Source: an uncultured Luminiphilus sp. (GTDB taxonomy: Bacteria; Pseudomonadota; Gammaproteobacteria; Pseudomonadales; Halieaceae). Taken from it: a stretch of DNA of 44,373 bases. Shown here piece after piece: positions 38,429-44,373 of the stretch; within the stretch, counting starts at the first letter, position 1; each line of letters opens with the position of its first letter. The notes beneath the pieces are model-generated. The model saw nothing but the letters and a program-made list of their open reading frames with translations, did no database searches and was not told where the DNA came from. Location of the stretch: NCBI GenBank assembly GCA_943787485.1, contig CALSMP010000022.1, forward strand, positions 1-44,373. The letters are read 5' to 3'. The translations under genes were made by a program, and so were the position numbers.

Positions 38429-40054
38429 ATGGACCTCCCGTTCGGCAGTAGTTACGAGGAAATATGCGAAAAGTTCGAGTGGCATATCCCCGAGTTTTTC
38501 AATATTGCCGATGCCGTATGTGATCGGTGGGCAAGCGATGAAGGCCGCATCGCAATCACCCATGAAGCATTGGATGGAAGTACCGCTAGCTACACCTTCG
38601 CTGAGATTAAGCGTCATGCCAACCAGCTAGCCAACCTGTTCGGGCACCTCGGCTTGTGCCAGGGAGACCGGGCTTTAGTCATGCTAACCCAATCACCCGA
38701 GTGTGCGATATCACATATTGGCTGCTTCAAATCGGGGGTCGTCTCCTGCCTGGCATCCGTACTGTTTGGTCCGGACGGGGTCAAACATCGACTTCAGAGC
38801 AGCGGCGCTAAAATATGTATAACCGATGCAGCGAACTTCAAAAAAATCCTGGACGTCAAAGAACACTGCCCGGATCTTGAGCATATTCTTGTGGTAGCCG
38901 ATAACCCAATAACCGACGCACGTTTGTTTTGGTCTTCCCTCGCCCAGCAATCAACCGACTATCAAAATGTTAAAACCCGCGCCGAGGATACGGCATGGAT
39001 TAGCTACACCTCCGGCACGACTGGAAATCCCAAGGGTGTACTCATGCCGCACCGACTCCTACTCGGCAACAAACCCTTGTTTGAGTACTACTACGACTAC
39101 GGACCCAAACCCCATGACGTGCTGTGGTCCCCTGCCGACTGGGCGTGGATTGCCGGCCTCATCAACATCCTCTTGATCGGGTGGTACTCGGGGTGTCATG
39201 TCGTCTCGGTAGAGATGCAAGGGTTCGATGCAAAAGCTGCCTACCGGATTCTGGGGCAGCACAGCGTGACAGTGTCTTTGCTTACTCCGACCGTGCTTAA
39301 ACTCATGCGGCAGATCGATGCCGACGCGGTGGGCGATATTCAACTTCGAGTTGTGCTCAGTGGCGGCGAAGCAGTGGGTAAAGAATTGGCACTCTGGGCT
39401 GATGAGCGGTTTGGCCTCACAATAAGTGAGGGCTTTGGACAAACCGAATGTAACGGCATGATCGGAACCAACCCAAGGCTTATGACGGTAAAGCATGGGT
39501 CACTGGGCAAAGCTATGCCAGGCTCGACCTGCTCGATTGTCGATGACAGTGGTCACGAAGTGCCAACCGGAACCATCGGCAATATCGCTATTAAACGGCC
39601 CCATCCCGCCATGTTCAGCGGCTATCTTGACAACCCGGAGGCTACCGCTGCGAAGTTCATTGGCGACTGGATGATTACAGGGGATCTGGGTGAGCAGGAT
39701 GAGGATGGTTATCTCTGGTTTCACGGCCGGACGGACGACGTCATCACAAGTTCCGGCTACCGCATTGGCCCAACCGAAATAGAAGACTGCCTGCTAAAGA
39801 GCGACGCTGTACAGCTTGCTGCGGTCATCGGTGTTCCAGATGAGCAGCGGACCGAAATCATCAAAGCCTTCATTGTGCTCGCCGAGGGCTTTGAACCCAA
39901 TGAAGAGCTCGCCGAGACTTTAAAAGATCTCGTCAGAAGTCACTTGGCCAAGCACGAGGTCCCAAGACACATAGAGTTTGTTACCACCCTCCCCCTCACG
40001 ACCACCGGAAAGATCATGCGGCGGTCCCTGCGGGATCAGGAAATAGCAAAATAA
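38429..40054 (+). CDS. Acyl-CoA synthetase (AMP-forming), ACSM-like
   Basis: The 541-residue adenylating enzyme activates a carboxylic acid to its CoA thioester. The P-loop-like motif is YTSGTTGNPKGVLMPHR; EGFGQTECNG, the DLGEQDEDGYLWFHGRTDD hinge and the C-terminal LPLTTTGKIMRRSLR with the catalytic Lys are all present. The overall pattern is closest to medium-chain acyl-CoA synthetases. An AGGAG site precedes the ATG. It lies downstream of a crotonase gene, which suggests acid catabolism or modification. Confidence 0.9.
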   Translation: MDLPFGSSYEEICEKFEWHIPEFFNIADAVCDRWASDEGRIAITHEALDGSTASYTFAEIKRHANQLANLFGHLGLCQGDRALVMLTQSPECAISHIGCFKSGVVSCLASVLFGPDGVKHRLQSSGAKICITDAANFKKILDVKEHCPDLEHILVVADNPITDARLFWSSLAQQSTDYQNVKTRAEDTAWISYTSGTTGNPKGVLMPHRLLLGNKPLFEYYYDYGPKPHDVLWSPADWAWIAGLINILLIGWYSGCHVVSVEMQGFDAKAAYRILGQHSVTVSLLTPTVLKLMRQIDADAVGDIQLRVVLSGGEAVGKELALWADERFGLTISEGFGQTECNGMIGTNPRLMTVKHGSLGKAMPGSTCSIVDDSGHEVPTGTIGNIAIKRPHPAMFSGYLDNPEATAAKFIGDWMITGDLGEQDEDGYLWFHGRTDDVITSSGYRIGPTEIEDCLLKSDAVQLAAVIGVPDEQRTEIIKAFIVLAEGFEPNEELAETLKDLVRSHLAKHEVPRHIEFVTTLPLTTTGKIMRRSLRDQEIAK

Positions 40055-40347
40055 CAAAACGGCAGTCCAAGGGAGTCCTATCGATTTTGGCAAAGTCATT
40101 TAACGACCGTCTAGCGAATTTGAGCCAACCTTGTGGTGATGCAATGAAGCAAAGCTAAGGGGTGAGAGCAGATAGTAAAAAGCTATCAGTTTTGGCGTAA
40201 TCAAACAGCCGCGGAATAGCATAAGGAATGAATCGGCTCAGCGGTTGCTAATGCAATTTTACCATGAGCCGTAGTTTGGGATCAGTAAATCGTCAGGGTT
40301 TAATGTGCCCGTCAATTTTACGCGGTGATGATAGACTTTCAACAACC

Positions 40348-40485
40348 GGGCTGCCCATTGGGAGTCATTTTATGGCGGCTCCGGGGGAAGACCGTATGCT
40401 CTATGAACTGGCTTTTGAGCTGGAGGCGGCTATGCCCTGGGGGCAGCGCTGGGCACCTCATTCGGCGATGCAATTGGCACGATAA
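40348..40485 (+). pseudogene. C-terminal remnant of an amidase
   Basis: The frame reads GLPIGSHFMAAPGEDRMLYELAFELEAAMPWGQRWAP, the typical C-terminal end of the amidase signature family (GatA/acylamidase-like). The upstream part of the same frame (40264-40347) does not resemble an amidase and no catalytic Ser-Ser-Lys region is present. It is a leftover of a deleted gene, not a functional enzyme. The fragment sits in the same direction as the acyl-CoA ligase. Confidence 0.7.
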
Positions 40486-40675
40486 ATAGGCGCATTTACA
40501 CTGACCGTGGCAGCTTTAATCCACAATAATCATTCGGTCACTCAATGGCGCTTGTTACTGCACGATAAAATACGGCGATTACCATCTACGCTCCGGCAAT
40601 GTATGTAACGAACACTCAGTGTTGATTTGCACCCAAAATAGTGCTGCCACTCCGGCGTGAATGACCATCTCCTCG

Positions 40676-40703
40676 TTGACTGTGCATCTACTCACGATAG
40701 ACT
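40676..40703 (+). promoter_or_regulatory. Sigma-70-like promoter candidate for the serine hydrolase gene
   Basis: TTGACT (40676-40681) and TAGACT (40698-40703) are separated by 16 bases, about 95 bases before the start of the next gene. The match is fair, and no competing signal is nearby. Confidence 0.4.
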
Positions 40704-40795
40704 GCAGCGGGTTCTCGTCAGCACTGGTGTTTCACCGGACTTATGCGGTGAGTACTGGTAGGCAGCAATAGCAATTAATACTGAGAGGGTGCCCG

Positions 40796-42079
40796 GTGCC
40801 TGTGTTCAAAAAAATCGTCGTTGGTCTCCTATTTTTATACCTAGCTGCTTGCAGCGCTGAATCCGACAGACTCCCCGTACTGCCCGCTGCCGACGGCCTT
40901 TCGACAGCAGGCAACCTTTCGTGGTGGAGCCGCGCCGCCATGGACACCCTATGTCGTTTTACGGTGTGGCGTGGCGCTTCTTCGGGATTTATCGCCATGT
41001 TTTCCCACAATGGCGTGCCTATTCACAGCATGGTCTGCGGTTATCAGGATATCGCCAGTGAACGACCAATGACCGTAGATACCCAAATGCGCATCGCTTC
41101 AATGACCAAGCCTATCACCGCGGTGGCCGCTATGAGTCTTGTCGAGGAGGGGCTCTTAGGACTGAACGACCGGGTAGGCACCTATCTACCGGCCTTCAAC
41201 TCTTCTCTGCTGGCGACCGACAACCTGCGAGACGCCTCTGGTGAGTTCCCGACCCGCCCCGCCAGTAATCCTATGCTAGTGCGTCACTTACTGATGTTCG
41301 CCTCAGGCGTGGGCCCGGGTCGGGAAAAAGATTCGGCACTGGTGGACTACTGGAATGATAATGGCATCTACCGCCAACCTAGTGGTGACTTGGGCTCACG
41401 CGTCACAGCCTTAGCTAGCTTGCCTTTACTGGAGGAGCCCGGGACGAGTTGGCGCTACGGCTTTTCTGCGGACGTGCTGGGTGCGGTACTGGAGAAAGCC
41501 ACTGGCCAACCGCTGGCAGAAATTTTTCAAGAGCGCATCTTTACACCGCTGGGCATGGACAATACCCGCTTCCTGCCACCGCCGGACCAACGCTCGCGCA
41601 TGGCGACCGTCTATATCACCAACGAAAGCGGCGACCTGGTGCCTTCGCCGCTAAGCTCTGACAACAATGGTTGGGCGCCGGGAGGCAGTGGCCTAGTGTC
41701 GACGCTGTCAGACTATATGCGCTTTGCATTAATGCTGTGGAACGAGGGGGAATACCGCGGTGTCCGTGTGCTGGAGCAGGAAACCTTGGAAAATATGCTT
41801 CGATTGCACGTGACCGAGGGTGTGCTGCTGCGCGAGGGTATTGAGGGTCTCGGCTGGGGTTTGGGCTTATCGATTGTCGCCGACGCAGATGCTTCGGTGA
41901 TGCCTGACAACGCCGGCGACGTCTGGTGGTCGGGTTTTTACGGGACCACCTTCTTCGTAAGCCCCGATACAGGCCTGACTGGGGTCATCATGTCTCAACT
42001 TGAACCCAATGAGCACGCACCCCGGCCCGTAGAGGTCTTCCTGATTCAGGGGCTGGCCCACGCAGGCTTGGGGCAATAA
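40796..42079 (+). CDS. Serine hydrolase lipoprotein, beta-lactamase class C-like family
   Basis: The 427-residue protein starts with GTG, has a lipoprotein signal with lipobox LAAC, and then a serine beta-lactamase/esterase fold. The nucleophile motif is Ser102-Met-Thr-Lys105 and the Tyr motif is Tyr221-Gly-Phe-Ser. GLGWGLGLSIV and a C-terminal WSGFYGTTFFVSP segment follow the family. Such proteins are esterases, peptidases or transpeptidases; true beta-lactamase activity is unlikely to be the main role. It is anchored at the outer or inner membrane on the periplasmic side. Confidence 0.88.
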   Translation: MPVFKKIVVGLLFLYLAACSAESDRLPVLPAADGLSTAGNLSWWSRAAMDTLCRFTVWRGASSGFIAMFSHNGVPIHSMVCGYQDIASERPMTVDTQMRIASMTKPITAVAAMSLVEEGLLGLNDRVGTYLPAFNSSLLATDNLRDASGEFPTRPASNPMLVRHLLMFASGVGPGREKDSALVDYWNDNGIYRQPSGDLGSRVTALASLPLLEEPGTSWRYGFSADVLGAVLEKATGQPLAEIFQERIFTPLGMDNTRFLPPPDQRSRMATVYITNESGDLVPSPLSSDNNGWAPGGSGLVSTLSDYMRFALMLWNEGEYRGVRVLEQETLENMLRLHVTEGVLLREGIEGLGWGLGLSIVADADASVMPDNAGDVWWSGFYGTTFFVSPDTGLTGVIMSQLEPNEHAPRPVEVFLIQGLAHAGLGQ

Positions 42080-42116
42080 TCGTCAGTCCAGCCCTAGCCT
42101 AAAATAAAAAGGTGGT

Positions 42117-42188
42117 TTACAGGAGATAAAGGATAGGCCCCCACCCTGCCACACCGAGCACCACCAACCAGAGCTCCACCGGAGACAT
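42117..42188 (-). CDS. Possible 23-residue hydrophobic peptide
   Basis: On the minus strand an ATG at 42188 is preceded by AGAGG at 5 bases and gives MSPVELWLVVLGVAGWGPIL plus three residues. It forms one membrane helix with a short acidic N-terminus, the usual form of bacterial small membrane proteins. It lies in the 351-base gap between two plus-strand genes. It could be chance: only the ribosome site, size and hydrophobic pattern support it. Confidence 0.35.
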   Translation of the reverse strand: MSPVELWLVVLGVAGWGPILYLL

Positions 42189-42430
42189 TGCCTCTTTTGC
42201 TGGGAAGGAGCTCTGTTCAACAGCACTCAATCACCTCCGGAACGGCCTAACTTGCTCACATCAGCTGGGACTCCCGGCCTGCGCACCGAAAGCCACCGCT
42301 CCCCACCAGTGATGAACTGTTCAAAAAACGTCAATTAAGCCGGCATTTACAGGGTTTTTAGCTCAACTGTCAGAAGATGCGCTAGGGTGTACCTCGCGAA
42401 CTTTTGAGTTACAGCAGAAGGAGTTTAGTA

Positions 42431-44266
42431 ATGAGAAACATCATTCTTGTGATCTTCCTCGTCCTACCGTTCAGCCTTGCTTTCGCTGACAGCCATCCGA
42501 CACGCGCCTACTTTGGTGACACCCATCTCCATACTTCCTATTCACCGGACGCTGGGATGGCCGGCACCAAGGTTGGGCCCAACGACGCCTATCGTTTTGT
42601 ACTTGGTGAGACGGTAACCAGTAGCACTGGACAGGCCGCGACGATTTCAAAACCCCTCGATTTCGTCGTGATCGCCGATCATGCAGAAAACCTTGGGTTA
42701 GCTGACGCCATTGCAACATCGGACCCCGGTTTGCTCGCAGACCCGTTCGGCAAGGAACTCTATGACCTGGTTATGGCGGGCAAAGGTGTTGATGCCTTTA
42801 ACGCGCTGGTGCAAAAAATGAATAAAGGCGCTGAGGCCAAAATCAAGAGTGAAGCCATGTTGCGTAACGCATGGACAAAGATCATGGAGCTGGCTGACCG
42901 TTATAACGACCCTGGTGAATTCACGGCATTTATCGGTTACGAATGGACCTCCCAGCCAGGCGGTAACAACCTGCACCGGGTGGTAGTTTTTCGCGGCGAT
43001 AAAGCGAGCGTGGATCCAGTATTACCTTTCTCCAACTTCGACTCGGAGAACGTTGAAGATCTATGGGACTATATGGCGGCCTATGAGAAAGAGTCTGGAG
43101 GACAGGTACTCGCCATCCCCCACAACGGCAACCTATCGAGCGGAATGATGTTCTCGCCCGAGTATCAAACTGATGGCAAGCCCATTGATAAAGCGTACGC
43201 AGATAATCGTTCTCGCTGGGAGCCCATTGTCGAAGTCACTCAAGCCAAGGGGACCGGGGAAGCGCACCCGTTTCTGTCCCCCGACGACAAATTTGCGGAT
43301 TTTGAAATAGTCGACACCACCAATCTCGGTGGTACGGCTGAAAGAACCACCGACATGATTCAATACGAGTATGTCCGCCCGGCGCTCAAAATGGGCCTTG
43401 AATTTGATGAGAGCCTTGGCGCCAACCCGTTTAAATTTGGGCTGATAGGTAGCACAGACAGCCACGCTGGATTACCAGCCACGCGCGAAGATAACTGGTG
43501 GGGCAAAGCGCCCTTCCTGGAGCCGAGCCCAGACCGATGGAAAGACGTGCTAATCCGTTCCTCTCGTGATCCCTCACTCGATCTAACTGCACTGCAGCTC
43601 GCCGCTTCGGGCTTGGCGGGCGTATGGGCCACTGACAACACGCGAGAAGCCATATGGGATGCGATGGCCCGCAAAGAAGTATTTGGCACGACGGGAACTC
43701 GTCTACAGGTGAGAGCATTTGGAGGCTACGACTTTGGCCCTGGCGATCTGAAGGAGCTTGATCTCGCCTCCAAGGGCTATACGGCCGGGGTTCCCATGGG
43801 CGGTGACTTGGCTGCTGCTCCTGAGGGCGCCAGCCCCAGCTTTTTGGTCGAGGCAATGCGTGATCCAAATGGCGCCAACCTTGATCGAATTCAGATCGTT
43901 AAAGGCTGGCTGGACCAAGATGGCGTATCTCAAGAGGCAGTTTACGACGTTGTATGGAGTGACCCCGACACGCGAGTTTTGGATGCACAGGGCAATCTGC
44001 CATCAGTTGGCTCATCCGTCGACGAGATAGAGGCCACTTACAGTAATACGATTGGCGCCGACTCCCTTAGGGGGTTTTGGGAAGATCCTGCTTTCGACCC
44101 TGCACAAAAAGCGTTCTATTACGTGAGGGTTATGGAGATCCCCACACCGAGATGGCTGGCTTACGATCGTAAAAATTACGATCTGTACGATGAAATGCCC
44201 AAGGACGTACGTTACAGCTCTCAGGAACGTGCCTACGGCAGTCCGATTTGGTATTCGCCACGCTAG
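42431..44266 (+). CDS. DUF3604 protein with signal peptide (PHP-like metal site)
   Basis: The protein (611 residues from the ATG at 42431) has a signal peptide (MRNIILVIFLVLPFSLAFA) and the DUF3604 domain. The metal-binding motifs FGDTHLHTSYSPDAG, FVVIADHAE and LIGSTDSHAGLP are like those of PHP phosphoesterases; these residues suggest a hydrolase or metal-dependent enzyme in the periplasm. AAGGAG lies 8 bases before the ATG, favouring this start over 42404. The family is frequent in marine gammaproteobacteria, sometimes near TonB receptors, and its substrate is not known. Confidence 0.85.
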   Translation: MRNIILVIFLVLPFSLAFADSHPTRAYFGDTHLHTSYSPDAGMAGTKVGPNDAYRFVLGETVTSSTGQAATISKPLDFVVIADHAENLGLADAIATSDPGLLADPFGKELYDLVMAGKGVDAFNALVQKMNKGAEAKIKSEAMLRNAWTKIMELADRYNDPGEFTAFIGYEWTSQPGGNNLHRVVVFRGDKASVDPVLPFSNFDSENVEDLWDYMAAYEKESGGQVLAIPHNGNLSSGMMFSPEYQTDGKPIDKAYADNRSRWEPIVEVTQAKGTGEAHPFLSPDDKFADFEIVDTTNLGGTAERTTDMIQYEYVRPALKMGLEFDESLGANPFKFGLIGSTDSHAGLPATREDNWWGKAPFLEPSPDRWKDVLIRSSRDPSLDLTALQLAASGLAGVWATDNTREAIWDAMARKEVFGTTGTRLQVRAFGGYDFGPGDLKELDLASKGYTAGVPMGGDLAAAPEGASPSFLVEAMRDPNGANLDRIQIVKGWLDQDGVSQEAVYDVVWSDPDTRVLDAQGNLPSVGSSVDEIEATYSNTIGADSLRGFWEDPAFDPAQKAFYYVRVMEIPTPRWLAYDRKNYDLYDEMPKDVRYSSQERAYGSPIWYSPR

Positions 44267-44282
44267 ACCTTATCCCTAATAA

Positions 44283-44347
44283 GAGCCCTCTGTGGCTCCT
44301 GCGCGCTGAGCGCCTTAGCTACTCGGTGCCAAACGCTTTGCGTTTGG
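44283..44347 (+). terminator. Two hairpins after the DUF3604 gene
   Basis: A 5-bp hairpin GAGCC/GGCTC (44283-44298) and a perfect 8-bp hairpin CCAAACGC/GCGTTTGG (44329-44347, 3-base loop) follow the stop. Neither is followed by a T-run, so terminator activity is uncertain. The second is the stronger. Confidence 0.35.
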
Positions 44348-44373
44348 TCGAACCCAAAGGTTCTCATCAACCC

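Larger units (their letters stand above)
40055..40795. other. Gene-poor gap with an amidase remnant and a promoter-like site
   Basis: No complete gene is seen in these 741 bases. Two features are listed separately: a fragment of an amidase C-terminus at 40348-40485 and a promoter match at 40676-40703. The rest shows no recognisable gene, RNA or strong repeat. Confidence 0.6.

Noticed and set aside
40264..40485. 73-codon frame as a complete gene
   Set aside because: Only the last 46 codons resemble a protein family, and they are the tail of an amidase lacking its active site.

Overview
The window looks like chromosomal DNA of a marine gammaproteobacterium. Proteins such as CysB, PabB, XthA, YajC, Bcp and MoaCDE are gammaproteobacterial in type. 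The large share of acyl-CoA, TonB-receptor, short-chain dehydrogenase and oxygenase genes resembles the Halieaceae (OM60/NOR5 group) or close relatives. The placement is an inference from gene content, not a database result.

Left part (1-7.3 kb): the 3' part of an RND efflux permease is followed by two tandem PaaI-type thioesterases. Then comes about 1 kb without a convincing gene but packed with perfect inverted repeats. Next is an integration module: a tyrosine recombinase, an AlpA-like small DNA-binding protein, and a second tyrosine recombinase whose start lies inside the AlpA-like gene. It ends beside the 3' half of a tRNA-Arg gene, the probable attachment site, so this looks like the right end of a genomic island.

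Propionate block (7.3-15.8 kb, minus strand): pccB, pccA, methylmalonyl-CoA epimerase, methylmalonyl-CoA mutase, meaB and a Rieske protein form one operon for propionyl-CoA to succinyl-CoA. Four of the six genes carry single-base insertions (five in total). Removing one base at each restores full-length reading frames, which points to sequence errors or very recent mutation rather than old pseudogenes.

Middle (15.9-24.3 kb): pabB runs convergent to cysB. Then, all on the minus strand, come a 5'-nucleotidase, an AGCS sodium/amino-acid symporter, a PLP-dependent D-cysteine desulfhydrase/ACC-deaminase-like enzyme with no normal start codon, yajC (away from secDF), xthA, a VOC protein and a membrane-anchored retinol-dehydrogenase-like SDR.

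Right part (24.5-44.4 kb): a TonB receptor, a TetR regulator with a perfect 16-bp palindrome in front, and a carotenoid oxygenase with four iron-binding histidines form a possible apocarotenoid/retinoid locus. Facing it is a compact minus-strand run of moaC, moaD, moaE, flavin reductase, Nudix, bcp, an outer-membrane protein and an SDR. Beyond are an MFS transporter, a DUF2892 protein, two divergent 2-oxoglutarate/Fe(II)-type oxygenases, a crotonase and acyl-CoA ligase pair, an amidase remnant, a serine hydrolase lipoprotein, a possible 23-residue membrane peptide gene and a DUF3604 protein. No CRISPR array, rRNA, complete tRNA or insertion sequence was seen.
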